In this document: one piece after another, positions 31,713 through 40,304 of the stretch
Layout: every line of letters begins with the position of its first letter
Numbering within the stretch: position 1 is the stretch's first letter
Assembly: GCA_963736285.1 (NCBI GenBank)
Contig: CAVTOA010000003.1
Span: 248,001 to 312,000 of the forward strand
Direction: 5' to 3'
Length of the DNA stretch: 64,000 nucleotides
Source of the DNA: CAVTOA01 sp963736285
GTDB lineage: Bacteria; Actinomycetota; Actinomycetes; Mycobacteriales; QHCE01
The notes under the pieces: model-generated
What the model saw: only the letters and a program-made list of their open reading frames with translations
What the model was told of the DNA's origin: nothing
The model's database searches: none
Made by a program: the position numbers and the translations under genes

Positions 31713-32258
31713 GTGATACAGAAAGTTGAACCTCGCGGCACCGTCCGTCCTATTTGCTACCTCGGCAATCCGGTGCTACATGAGCCATGTCAAGACGTGT
31801 CCACATTCGACGATGAACTATCGGCGTTGATCGACGACATGTTCGTCAGCATGTATGCCGCCAACGGAGTTGGCTTGGCTGCGAACCAAATAGGGGTACC
31901 GCTGCGGGTCTTTGTCTACGACTGCCCCGACGCTGACGACGAAGACCACATTGGACATGTCGTCAACCCGGTACTTGTGGAATTGCCACTAGACAAACGG
32001 AAACTGGACGAGAACGATGAAGGATGCCTCTCCGTGCCAGGTCAGCGCGCCTCGCTGGCCCGGCCGTTTCGGGCAGCGGTACGCGGTTTCGACAAAACCG
32101 GTCAGCCGATCGAAGTCGAGGGCACGGGATATTTGGCTCGCTGCTTCCACCACGAGACCGACCACCTCAACGGTCAGCTCTACCTCGATCGGCTTCCCAC
32201 CAAAAAACGCAAAGAGCTGACGGCCGCTGCTGAAACTGAGATACAAAGACTGGGTTAA
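31713..32258 (+). CDS. def: Peptide deformylase
   Basis: 181 residues. It removes the N-formyl group from nascent proteins using a bound metal. All motifs are present: GVGLAANQIG (usual AAPQ or AANQ), EGCLSVPG and HETDHLNG. GTG start at 31713 with GGGAG upstream. Likely the housekeeping enzyme, since its sequence is more canonical than the copy at 20614. An IS element inserted 26 bp after its stop. Confidence 0.95.
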   Translation: MIQKVEPRGTVRPICYLGNPVLHEPCQDVSTFDDELSALIDDMFVSMYAANGVGLAANQIGVPLRVFVYDCPDADDEDHIGHVVNPVLVELPLDKRKLDENDEGCLSVPGQRASLARPFRAAVRGFDKTGQPIEVEGTGYLARCFHHETDHLNGQLYLDRLPTKKRKELTAAAETEIQRLG

Positions 32259-32303
32259 TCATCACTCCATAGCTTGCCTTTAATGAAGGTTATTCAGTTG
32301 GGT

Positions 32304-33077
32304 TTAGTGGCTTGTTCTGAATGTTTCTAGTGCGAGTACTGTTTCGATAAAGCTTTTCAGTTTATAGAGTGGTCCTCGGTAAACTGTTGAGAGTATTTTC
32401 CAGTTTTTGATGTGTGCTATGCATCGTTCTACGGGTGATCGTAGTTGTGCGTGTTCTTTGTTGATTTGTTTTTCTATGTTCGATAGTTCTCGGAATTGTG
32501 GTTTTTTGATGGGTGTTTTAGCGGTGTCTGTTCCGTAGTAGCCAAGGTCGGCGTATATGCTCTTCCCTGTGAGCTTATTTTCTAGTCCACTATGGGTAAA
32601 TGCTTTCGTGTCGTGAGTTGATCCTGCTAGTGGTTTCCCGGCGCATAAATATGTTCCTCCTGTGTCGCAAGCGGTTTGAAGATTGAATCCTTTTCGTTTA
32701 TGTTTTCCGGAGTATATTCCCTGTTTGCAGCGCCAGTTCCAGGTTGGTATGAGGGTTCCATCAACCAGGCATATTTGTTCTTCTTGGATGCGTTGGTGTC
32801 GCTGCTGTGTTTCGTGATCGAGTAGTTTTTTAATGCGGACTAGCATGCGTGAAATTGTTCGAGAAACAGTTGATTGGGAAACGTTAATGAATTCGCCTAG
32901 AGCGTGTTGACTCAAATTCGTTCTCAAATATCTTAAGACAAGTAAGACACTGTCTGAAAGAGAAAGAACTTTTCTGTTCTTTGGATCCGAGAATTCTGTG
33001 CCGTATCTTTTTTGATACCGGGTTATGATCTCGTTTTCCTGATCGCATGTGAGGCCTGTGCTAGAATTAGTTTGCAA
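32304..33077 (-). CDS. IS5-family DDE transposase
   Basis: 257 residues. An N-terminal helix-turn-helix (LSQHALGEFINVSQSTVSRT) precedes the DDE_Tnp_4-type catalytic domain: VDGTLIPTWNW (Asp), DTGGTYLCAGKPLAGSTHDT, IYADLGYYGT (Asp) and RSPVERCIAHIKNW (Glu). Full length and uninterrupted. TTG start with AAGGA 6 nt upstream; start and ribosome site lie in an arm of an inverted repeat. Codon use is AT-rich, unlike neighbouring genes. Confidence 0.9.
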   Translation of the reverse strand: MQTNSSTGLTCDQENEIITRYQKRYGTEFSDPKNRKVLSLSDSVLLVLRYLRTNLSQHALGEFINVSQSTVSRTISRMLVRIKKLLDHETQQRHQRIQEEQICLVDGTLIPTWNWRCKQGIYSGKHKRKGFNLQTACDTGGTYLCAGKPLAGSTHDTKAFTHSGLENKLTGKSIYADLGYYGTDTAKTPIKKPQFRELSNIEKQINKEHAQLRSPVERCIAHIKNWKILSTVYRGPLYKLKSFIETVLALETFRTSH

Positions 33078-33139
33078 CGGTTTTCCTTATCCTATTATGC
33101 TTTAATTTGCGATAACATAATAGCAAGGAGAACCGTTGC
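33074..33139 (-). promoter_or_regulatory. Fold-back leader of the IS transposase
   Basis: Arms 33074-33088 and 33125-33139 are complementary over 15 bp with one mismatch. The inner arm contains the transposase ribosome site and TTG start. Transcripts entering from outside would fold and hide the start. Transcripts begun inside the 36-nt AT-rich loop would not. This resembles the protection against read-through transcription known in IS10 and IS50. Confidence 0.5.
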
Positions 33140-33269
33140 TTTTTATTTACCTAAACCCAACTGAATAACCTTCAATTCCACATTTGACACAACAAATTAG
33201 TCTTTGCCCTAGTACTGCGGCGCCGACCTTGCCGGATACACCTCTCACCCATCGAACTGAGCATCGAGA

Positions 33270-33710
33270 ATGGCCACACACCCACCCCCGTCAGGATTTT
33301 GTGCGGCTTCGAAGGCACGAGTGAGACAGTTAAGAAACTGTTTGAGCGATAAAGTGCCGCACCAAGCAGCTGCTATAACTGCAATTCTTGCCTTCACAGG
33401 CGCATGGTTCGCTGCCTCAATCGCAGGTCCGACAGATCATTCGGCCTCTCCGGCGGCCCACGGCAATGGAGCAAACCCCACGGCAGCGGCAGCGGCAGCG
33501 GTGTACCAGGACATCAGGTCTTTTATGGTCGACCCGCCGTTTGCGGCAACGGAAGCACTCCAGGCGGTTAGGGCTAACCCCACGGCAGCGGCGGAGGGAG
33601 CGGTCGGCGGCGGACTCGTCAGTATAGGAATTTGGGTAGCTTCGATAACAATCCGACCCAGGACACGACGCGGCGCGAATAGCGGCAAACGCACACCACC
33701 AGGCCAATAG
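33270..33710 (+). CDS. Hypothetical membrane protein
   Basis: 146 residues with two likely membrane helices (AAAITAILAFTGAWFAASIA near 37-56 and AVGGGLVSIGIWVASITI near 112-130). Between them is an Ala-rich linker with a repeated ANPTAAA unit, encoded by a cac-ggc-agc repeat that may vary in length. The C-terminus is basic. I recognise no family. Its end almost touches the convergent lipoprotein gene (2 bp apart). Coding probability is moderate. Confidence 0.5.
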   Translation: MATHPPPSGFCAASKARVRQLRNCLSDKVPHQAAAITAILAFTGAWFAASIAGPTDHSASPAAHGNGANPTAAAAAAVYQDIRSFMVDPPFAATEALQAVRANPTAAAEGAVGGGLVSIGIWVASITIRPRTRRGANSGKRTPPGQ

Positions 33711-33712
33711 CG

Positions 33713-34063
33713 CTACTTCCCCACCGGGCACAATTTGTTTTCCACAACGTCGACGATTTGCACTGCCTTTGCGGAGTCAATCTTGACGGTGTCGGTGCTG
33801 AATCGTTTAGTCACATTTTCGATGAGCTTGTCGTTGGGCGTTCCGGATGACAAGTCTTCGCAAGTCTGCGCACCTGCTTTAAGGACACGCTCTTTGTCTT
33901 TCGCCAACGCTGGGTCAACGTCTTTCAAGCTCGCCACATACGCGTTCTGCGCCTTGTCGCTCCAGGATCGCGTCGCGGATTTCGCCTTGTCTACTCCTTG
34001 GCATCCCGCAAGCAGGACAGCCACACACACCACACCGGTAACCGCAAGATGACGACGCAACAT
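33713..34063 (-). CDS. Putative lipoprotein (DUF732-like)
   Basis: 116 residues. The signal peptide has a lipobox (VVCVAVLLAGC, Cys at about residue 21), so it is lipid-anchored outside the membrane. The mature part (LKDVDPALAKDKERVLKAGA then QTCEDLSSG) resembles the small DUF732 proteins of mycobacteria, which carry a conserved Cys pair (here the Cys of QTCEDL and of NKLCPVGK). Function unknown. It is monocistronic as far as I can see. Confidence 0.75.
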   Translation of the reverse strand: MLRRHLAVTGVVCVAVLLAGCQGVDKAKSATRSWSDKAQNAYVASLKDVDPALAKDKERVLKAGAQTCEDLSSGTPNDKLIENVTKRFSTDTVKIDSAKAVQIVDVVENKLCPVGK

Positions 34064-34124
34064 TGCTCCATAATCGACGAACCATCACATAACCCTGCCG
34101 GCGGGGTCGGCCCAATCCCAGGCC

Positions 34125-35372
34125 CTACCAACCGATGGCCTGCAACATGGTTTGAAACTTGGCGGATGTTTCGGCGAGTTCGAGCGCCGGCTCGGACGCG
34201 GGCATGATCCCTCCCCCAGCAAACAACCGCAGTGAATCACCTTGCACATCGGCGCAACGAATCGTAATTCCCCATTCGCCATCGCCGCGAGCATCGGTCC
34301 AACCCACCGCCCCGGTATAGAACCCTCGATCAAAGGGTTCGCTGCGCTTAATGAAGGCCTGCGCCTCGGCGGTGGGCGTGCCGCAAATTGCGGGTGTGGG
34401 GTGTAGCGCCGTCGCCAATGTCAATGCGGAAACGGATGGGTCAATGATCTCGCCAGTGATCATGGTCGACAAATGCCAGACCGTTGGCGTGCTAATCAAC
34501 GACGGCTTGGCTGGAACATTGAGTCGCCGGCAGAAAGGGCGCAACCCATCCACCAACGCGTCAATGACGACCTGATGCTCTTCGCGGTCCTTTACTGACG
34601 CGTACAGCTCTCGAATGCGTCGCTGATCTTCCTCCGGGTCATCACTACGGGGAAGCGACCCGGCCAGCGGATTTGCGGCAACGCGAGATCCATACTTACT
34701 GACCAGCAATTCAGGGCTGGCTCCAATCAGGACGCGATTGCTATGCCGGCGCACCTGCCCGGCCGATTCGGACTCTATGCCGGTCTCCAGGGCCGGGAGG
34801 TTCACGGCAAATGTGTAGCCCTGCGAGTTTCTACGTGCGACATTTCGCAAGAGCTGGGCGACATCGACCGGCTCGGCAGAAAGTAACTCCAAAGAGCGCG
34901 ATAGCACCACTTTGCGGAGCTCGCCCGCCTGCAGCGCAACCACTGCTTTGGCGACGTTCTCCTCATGTATCTGGGGCTCGGGAAGCTCCTGCAGCTGCCC
35001 ATTACGGATAGCGGATCGATGCTCGAGTGACGCCGCCTGCGGATGCAATGGTCCAGCCCACCGAGGCGTGCGAACCAGCGAAAGACACGCGGGCCTAGCC
35101 GAATCGAACGGAAGCGCACCGATCACCAGCGGAGTCGGAGCCGAATGGTTGGAGAACTTCGCGCCGGCGCTCACGGCGGGCGTCTGGTCCGCGAGCAGTT
35201 GGTCTACCCGGCCGGCCAAGCCAGCATCGGGTATGGCCGACGCAGCTGGCAGCCACTCGCGATCGCCATCGGCGAGCAATGTCCGTTCGGGGGAGGCGAA
35301 AAACGATGAACTTGGCAAATATTCGTACAACAGAGACATCGCGGTTAGCTCGGGAGCCACACCTATCGCCAT
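34125..35372 (-). CDS. Isochorismate synthase
   Basis: 415 residues from ATG 35372 (GGAGGG just upstream; the frame extends 8 codons further). Chorismate-binding enzyme of the EntC/DhbC/MenF type that converts chorismate to isochorismate. Motifs: KVVLSRSLEL, VLIGASPELLVSKYG, NPLAGSLPR, LHPTPAICGTPT and RGFYTGAVGW. Isochorismate feeds siderophores or menaquinone. No other siderophore or men genes are in the window, so the pathway is open. A cytochrome P450 gene lies 51 bp upstream on the same strand and may be co-transcribed. Confidence 0.9.
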   Translation of the reverse strand: MAIGVAPELTAMSLLYEYLPSSSFFASPERTLLADGDREWLPAASAIPDAGLAGRVDQLLADQTPAVSAGAKFSNHSAPTPLVIGALPFDSARPACLSLVRTPRWAGPLHPQAASLEHRSAIRNGQLQELPEPQIHEENVAKAVVALQAGELRKVVLSRSLELLSAEPVDVAQLLRNVARRNSQGYTFAVNLPALETGIESESAGQVRRHSNRVLIGASPELLVSKYGSRVAANPLAGSLPRSDDPEEDQRRIRELYASVKDREEHQVVIDALVDGLRPFCRRLNVPAKPSLISTPTVWHLSTMITGEIIDPSVSALTLATALHPTPAICGTPTAEAQAFIKRSEPFDRGFYTGAVGWTDARGDGEWGITIRCADVQGDSLRLFAGGGIMPASEPALELAETSAKFQTMLQAIGW

Positions 35373-35423
35373 AAATCCCTCCGTTTGACTCCACATTAGA
35401 CAGAAGAGCCAGCAAACAATCTG

Positions 35424-36686
35424 CTAGAAGGTGAAGGTACTCCCCACCGGGTCACTGGGAGTAAAGGTGGCCGACAGGGACGAGAAACTATTCACCATTG
35501 CCATCGACGCGTAGCGCTCAGAACCAACCTTCATCACCTTAAAATCGGGCATTCTTTCGAGAACTGCACGCAGCATCACGTCAATTTGAATCCGGGCGAG
35601 GTGAGCACCAACGCAGTAGTGAATACCAAATCCAAATGCGGCATGCGGATTAGGCGAACGATCAAATTGCACCTGCTCGGGGCAATCAAACACCGCGGGA
35701 TCGCGATTCGCGGCCGCAAACGACATCAATACCCGATCCCCTTTGCGAATCTGCTGCCCATCCAGCTCAACGTCGCGGGTCGCAGTTCGCGCAAGCGCTG
35801 CAACGGGAGGAAGAAAACGCAGAAACTCCTCTACTGCGGACGGGATCAACGACGGGTCGTCGATGAGCATTTGCCGGTGGTCTGGATTGAGATACAACCA
35901 GTTGAGCGCGTTGGCTACCGCGCCCGTGGTGGTATTAACGCCGGCCGCAAGCACGAGCGTGCAGGTCGCCATCAGCCGATCGTCGCTGAGTGGTTTTCCA
36001 TCGATTTCTGCGGTTGTCAACCGTGTCAGCAAGTCGTCTTTGGGGTCGGCACGCCGCTTTGCCGCGGTTCGGCGCAACGAACGGGCAAGCATTTTGATCC
36101 CCTCGGCGGCTTCAAGATAGCGGTCACTACCGCCCGGGGCGTTATTAATGTCCAGCACTGGACCCGCATAGTGCTCCCACTCTTTGAGCGGGAGGCCCAG
36201 TATCTTCATCGTCAAAATTGCCGGTACCGGGCTCGCCAAATCACGCGCAAAATCGATAGCACCCCGAGTGCACTGCCGGTCAAGACATGCGGTGGTGATG
36301 TCCTGAATAAAGGGACGCCACTTTTGTACTTGCTCGGCAGAAAATACGGGTTTTAGCAAGTTGTGGTACGCCATATACTCCGGCGGGTCGAGCTCAATGG
36401 GCACCTCCACGACTGGTCCAGCCGGAAGCGAGATGCCACCGTGATTGCCCTCCGCTGTAATATCATGCGCAGACGAGAACGTCGCATCGTCGCGGATCAC
36501 TTCAGACAAAGCCTCGTAGCTGGACACTAACCAGAACCCGCCATGCGCTTCAGACCACGCAACTGGGCATTTGGCAAGGTTTTCATCCGAAACGTCCTGC
36601 CAGCGCGCGCGATATTCCGGCGAGTGATGGTCAAAGTCGATGACAGGCTTAGACGAAACAGCCTCTTCATAATCAGTACCTGTCAT
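35424..36686 (-). CDS. Cytochrome P450
   Basis: 420 residues from ATG 36686 with GGGAG upstream. Haem-binding motif FGFGIHYCVGAHLAR with the axial Cys, K-helix ExxR in EEFLRFLPP, and I-helix AAGVNTTTGAV where the common acidic residue before TT is Asn. This is the CYP architecture of soluble bacterial P450s that use ferredoxin partners, which are not in the window. Substrate unknown. It may form an operon with the downstream isochorismate synthase. Confidence 0.93.
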   Translation of the reverse strand: MTGTDYEEAVSSKPVIDFDHHSPEYRARWQDVSDENLAKCPVAWSEAHGGFWLVSSYEALSEVIRDDATFSSAHDITAEGNHGGISLPAGPVVEVPIELDPPEYMAYHNLLKPVFSAEQVQKWRPFIQDITTACLDRQCTRGAIDFARDLASPVPAILTMKILGLPLKEWEHYAGPVLDINNAPGGSDRYLEAAEGIKMLARSLRRTAAKRRADPKDDLLTRLTTAEIDGKPLSDDRLMATCTLVLAAGVNTTTGAVANALNWLYLNPDHRQMLIDDPSLIPSAVEEFLRFLPPVAALARTATRDVELDGQQIRKGDRVLMSFAAANRDPAVFDCPEQVQFDRSPNPHAAFGFGIHYCVGAHLARIQIDVMLRAVLERMPDFKVMKVGSERYASMAMVNSFSSLSATFTPSDPVGSTFTF

Positions 36687-37044
36687 CAGAACTCCCAATG
36701 CCGCAACAAAACTTGGCTAACATCACATAATACGACGTAATCTCAGGTCGATGCCCATACTCAAAATGGCTCTGCGACGGCATTTTTGCGAAACCAGCAC
36801 AGAAATGGCATTTAACCGACGCAGACAGTAATCGTGAACACTACCTCTACCGTGCCCGACAAACGCCCCAAATAGAAGAGCTAGTGCAGGCTTTTAACGG
36901 AGTCGTGCGATTACGCGAGCTCCTCCGAGGCTGGAAGAAACGCCACCGCCACCTGAGAACCCACAGTGGCTCTCCAGGCGGCCACTCCGCAGCCGCACTC
37001 CCAGTTTCTATGAGCGGACTCCCACCAGTGGCGGGCCATCGGCA
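36687..37044. other. 358-bp region without a convincing gene
   Basis: It lies between the P450 start and the end of the PRC-barrel gene. It contains a short plus-strand open frame (36884-37069) with no motif or ribosome site. The P450 promoter should be here. No strong hairpin found. Confidence 0.4.
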
Positions 37045-37614
37045 TCACTGGCCAGAACCACCAGCTTGATCAAAGTCAGCTCTGTCCTTTCGGCCTTTGC
37101 CACTGATCTTTCGACGTTCGGTGTTTCTTTTTTCAGAGGACGAAGTGGTCTCTACTTTCTCAGTCACCACGTACTTACGCAGCCGCGCACCCCCATGCCC
37201 CCCAGACTCGACATCCATCCGCACCCGCTCCTCTGAGCGGATCATCGGCTCGTCTTCCCGCAAGCGCTCTTGAGCGGGGTCGGAGTTTGCGGGATGGCGG
37301 GCAGGGTTGATGTCGTAGTAGCCATAAAGCTCGACTTCCTGATTCGCGGGAAGCTCACCATCGGCGTCGATACGCGGTGCACCCTTGACCGCCTCTTTTT
37401 TCACACTGAGCACAAGGTGCTCACCCTCAATGCGCGCCCGATTTAGCGGAGCAAAGCTCTCTTTGATCCCAAAAAAACCAGTACGGACGGTCACCCAGCT
37501 CGGCTCTTTACTATCGTCCTCTAGGTACACCTGGCCCACCTTGCCGACCTTTTCTCCGTCGACGTCGTACACGGCCATTCCCACTAGGTCGGGAACCTGA
37601 TCCTGGGTAATCAT
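37045..37614 (-). CDS. PRC-barrel / DUF2382 stress protein
   Basis: 189 residues. Residues 1-75 form a PRC-barrel (LVGMAVYDVDGEKVGKVGQV, PSWVTVRTGFFGIKESFAPL). A linker with ELYGYYDINPARHP is followed by a DUF2382 (YsnF-like) motif, MIRSEERVRMDVE, RLRKYVVTEKVETT. The charged, low-complexity tail is probably disordered. Such proteins are general-stress or surface-associated in actinobacteria; the molecular role is not established. ATG with GAGG upstream. Confidence 0.85.
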   Translation of the reverse strand: MITQDQVPDLVGMAVYDVDGEKVGKVGQVYLEDDSKEPSWVTVRTGFFGIKESFAPLNRARIEGEHLVLSVKKEAVKGAPRIDADGELPANQEVELYGYYDINPARHPANSDPAQERLREDEPMIRSEERVRMDVESGGHGGARLRKYVVTEKVETTSSSEKRNTERRKISGKGRKDRADFDQAGGSGQ

Positions 37615-37712
37615 GCTGCCTCCTCATTTGAGTCTGTTAGGGAGTGTTTCCTAACGACAAACGCCCCTAAACGTGGCGATACGGAGTGCTCGGCAAACGA
37701 GAAAGCAGCCAT

Positions 37713-37747
37713 AAAAAAGGCGGCCGGGGCATCACACCCAGGCCGCC
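37713..37747 (-). terminator. Rho-independent terminator of ssrA
   Basis: On the minus strand: GGCGGCC stem (37747-37741), 15-nt loop, GGCCGCC, then six T (37718-37713). A textbook intrinsic terminator, placed about 240 nt beyond the mature 3' end of tmRNA with the tandem repeats in between. Confidence 0.85.
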
Positions 37748-37757
37748 GTTCGAAGAA

Positions 37758-37979
37758 CTCGTCAACAAGCTCAATCGGCTCGGACACGCAAGCAAGCTTG
37801 CGTATCTCTCGCCTCAGTCGTGTGATCCTCGCTTAGCTCGTCAACAAGCTCAGTCAGCTCGGACACGCAAGCAAGCTTGCGTATCTCTCGCCTCAGTCGT
37901 GTGATCCTCGCTTAGCTCGTCAACAAGCTCAATCGGCTCGGACACGCAAGCAAGCTTGCGTATCTCTCGCCTCAGTCGC
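37758..37979. repeat. 79-bp tandem direct repeat, 2.8 copies
   Basis: Units begin at 37758, 37837 and 37916 with CTCGTCAACAAGCTC. Copies differ at only a few bases (tcaatcggctc against tcagtcagctc). Each contains an 8-bp hairpin ACGCAAGC-AA-GCTTGCGT. The array starts 3 bp from the mature 3' end of tmRNA and ends just before the terminator. Copy number could vary. Confidence 0.95.
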
Positions 37980-37982
37980 TTG

Positions 37983-38354
37983 TGGAGGTGGCGGGAATCG
38001 AACCCGCGTCCTTCGTCGCTTCAACAGGACTTCTCCGGGCGCAGCTTGCTGTGCCTCTACTCGGCCTCACCGATCCCGCAAGCAAGTCGGTGTGACAGGC
38101 CCAGTCGCTGTTTGATGTCCCAACGAACCCCGCGACCGAGTTTGTTGGTGCAGTCCCCTAGCTGATGCCAGGATCCGGGTCGGGAACGTCCCCGGTCTGA
38201 CAGAGGTGCTTCGCTTTAAGCAGCGAGAGCAACCTCAGCGCGGTTATTAACATTGGCGCTTATTGGTTTGCGACACGTGGTTTACGAGATCATCGTCGCC
38301 TTCCTCGGCCCGCTTCCCCTGCCTCGACGTCCGAAGTCGAGACCTGTCACCCCC
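37983..38354 (-). ncRNA. ssrA: Transfer-messenger RNA (tmRNA)
   Basis: Minus strand, 372 nt. The 5' end GGGGGTG pairs with the 3' CACCTCC to form the tRNA-like acceptor. The T-arm (GCGGG-TTCGATT-CCCGC) is clear, as is the conserved 5' segment GACAGGTCTCGACTTCGG. The tag reading frame gives ANVNNRAEVALAA followed by TAA, ending in the ALAA degradation signal. CCA is not encoded. It rescues stalled ribosomes with SmpB, encoded 2 kb upstream. Confidence 0.95.
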
Positions 38355-38449
38355 AAGATGGATAGCTGCTTTGTACTTCCGCGACTAGCTTAGCGGGAAG
38401 GTCTACCGATTTATTCCCGCAGGCTCCCGACTCCGTGGCTTCGTGCGCG

Positions 38450-40270
38450 CTACCAGCTGCCACCGCCGCCGCCTCCGCCACCACCGCCGGAGAACCCGCC
38501 TCCCCCAAAACCAGACGACCCAGAAGCGGACGGCGGCGTTGATGCCATCACCCCGCTGGTGCTGGTGCTGAAGCTGCCGATGGATGCACCAAAGTAGAGA
38601 AGACTCCATCCTTGCAGACCGGAGTACCAATAGAGACCAGAAGAACCATCAGGCTGCACTGAACCGAGATCTTTGAATTGGTCGGCCCAACGCTCCGCCA
38701 CGCCAAATACAATGGCGTAGGGCAAATACCGAGAAAATATTTCTTCTCGCTCTTCAAACCGGATCTGATTCGCTTCCGCCGTAGCAAGATATTGTCGGAA
38801 TCCGAGAATGCGCGCCAGCATGGCACTGCCTTTCCCTGTCCGAGCGGGCATATATGTGGCAGCGAAAAAGAAGATAAGGGCCGCAACAAACAATCCCACG
38901 CCTATAAAAGCGATGTGAGTAGAAATAAACAAAACAAAGGTAATCACCGCTGCGACGGCCGCAATACCGATGGCATAGCCCCGATACTTATTGCGAGTTG
39001 TCTCCGGGGAACCGCGGTACCACCCTTGTTCTACGACGTCACGATATAGTTCTGATTTGACGAACTGCAAATCCTTGGCAAACGTATTTTTCAGCGTGGA
39101 AAGGCGTACACTAGTTTGGTTCCCAAACAGGGAATCAAACAATGTCCGCTCATACCGCGTGAAATTCGGATCGCCATCATCTAGCTTCACTAATTCCCAA
39201 TCCTGGCTCGAAAATCGCCCTTTCCTTGGGATTTCGCGAATATGCACATGTTTACGCACGGCAAAATCAACAATTGTGGCAGTGACATCAATGGTGTCAG
39301 CCCGTTCATCGATCAGAGTACCGACCTGGGCCGGACGCACGCGGTCCGGCGGAGTGAACTCCACCACTATAGGTCCCCGACCCAAGTACCTCTTGCGCCG
39401 CTCCGTGCCGTCTTGGCCGGCCAACGGAGTCAGCCCTGGTATTTGATCTGCGTAGGCGCGGTCGCGCCCCACCCGCCATGCGACCAGCAACGCGCCGGAA
39501 ATCCCTAACAGCGCCAGGACCGATGCTCCGCCAATTGTCCACGGAGTAATTCTGAAAGCAGCCGCAAAATCGTGCCGCTCTTCCAAGATGGGTCCAGTGT
39601 TGTGCACACTCCCCCGCGGAAAACCCACTACAACAGTCATGCCGGAGTATGCGTTTAGATTCGCGTCGGAAAATATCGCCGAAAGCCCACCTGGTGCAGA
39701 CTCATTGTCGCAGCCAGCATGACTATCCTTGGGGCCAACGAAACATTGGACATGAGTAATATTTGCGGGGCCCGTTACCTTTGTGCTTATAGAGCCAATC
39801 GGAACATTCCATTCAGTTCCTACCGCATTCCAGTACAGCTCTTCGTGATCCTTAAAACTATTGAGCGCACCCTTCACGGAATACGCAATGCGATATGTAT
39901 GAACGCCACTTGTAGATTCATTCGGCTTGCCAATTTTGAAATTCACATAACCGTTATTCGAGCTACGCTTATAGGTTACCGAGTGACCATCCATCAAGAT
40001 ATTTACGTCATTGATCGGATATATGCGATCTTTGGTTTCATTGTAATGAAACCGCGCGGGTATTTTACGATAAATACCATGTTTGCTGTTATTTCCGAAA
40101 TCGTAAACAATAGTTTCAGTGACGCGCAGATTGCCGTCTCGCTGCACATCAAGCACCACATCGTATGTGTTAATGGACTCACCGACATCAGCGGATGCTG
40201 CTTGGCCTGTAGCCACGACAACGGCGACAACGCAAAATAGCGCAAAAACCAGGGCAGGTAAACGCTTCAT
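38450..40270 (-). CDS. DUF2207 membrane protein with Gly-rich tail
   Basis: 606 residues. Signal peptide (ALFCVVAVVVATGQAASA), extracellular DUF2207 domain (about 30-230, YDVVLDVQRDGNLRVTETIV, GIYRKIPARF), one membrane helix (SVLALLGISGALLVAW), a cytoplasmic segment, two further helices near 440-480 (AIGIAAVAAVITFVLFIS and the next) and a Gly-rich C-terminus (GFGGGGFSGGG, then G-run, SW). Family members are of unknown function. It sits between smpB and ssrA; the poly-Gly coding tract could slip. Confidence 0.9.
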   Translation of the reverse strand: MKRLPALVFALFCVVAVVVATGQAASADVGESINTYDVVLDVQRDGNLRVTETIVYDFGNNSKHGIYRKIPARFHYNETKDRIYPINDVNILMDGHSVTYKRSSNNGYVNFKIGKPNESTSGVHTYRIAYSVKGALNSFKDHEELYWNAVGTEWNVPIGSISTKVTGPANITHVQCFVGPKDSHAGCDNESAPGGLSAIFSDANLNAYSGMTVVVGFPRGSVHNTGPILEERHDFAAAFRITPWTIGGASVLALLGISGALLVAWRVGRDRAYADQIPGLTPLAGQDGTERRKRYLGRGPIVVEFTPPDRVRPAQVGTLIDERADTIDVTATIVDFAVRKHVHIREIPRKGRFSSQDWELVKLDDGDPNFTRYERTLFDSLFGNQTSVRLSTLKNTFAKDLQFVKSELYRDVVEQGWYRGSPETTRNKYRGYAIGIAAVAAVITFVLFISTHIAFIGVGLFVAALIFFFAATYMPARTGKGSAMLARILGFRQYLATAEANQIRFEEREEIFSRYLPYAIVFGVAERWADQFKDLGSVQPDGSSGLYWYSGLQGWSLLYFGASIGSFSTSTSGVMASTPPSASGSSGFGGGGFSGGGGGGGGGGSW

Positions 40271-40304
40271 ATTGCGAGACTAGCCGGTTAGTACAACCGC
40301 ACTG

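Larger units (their letters stand above)
32285..33173 (-). mobile_element. IS5-superfamily insertion sequence, intact ends
   Basis: 889 bp bounded by perfect 23-bp inverted repeats (32285-32307 and 33151-33173, outer end GAAGGTTATTCAG) and flanked on both sides by the trinucleotide AAT (32282-32284, 33174-33176), a 3-bp target duplication. The interior is clearly AT-richer than the host. It contains one transposase gene. Perfect ends and duplication indicate recent insertion. Confidence 0.93.

Noticed and set aside
37758..37979. 79-bp repeats as a CRISPR array
   Set aside because: The repeats are directly adjacent with no unique spacers, the unit is too long, and no cas gene is near.
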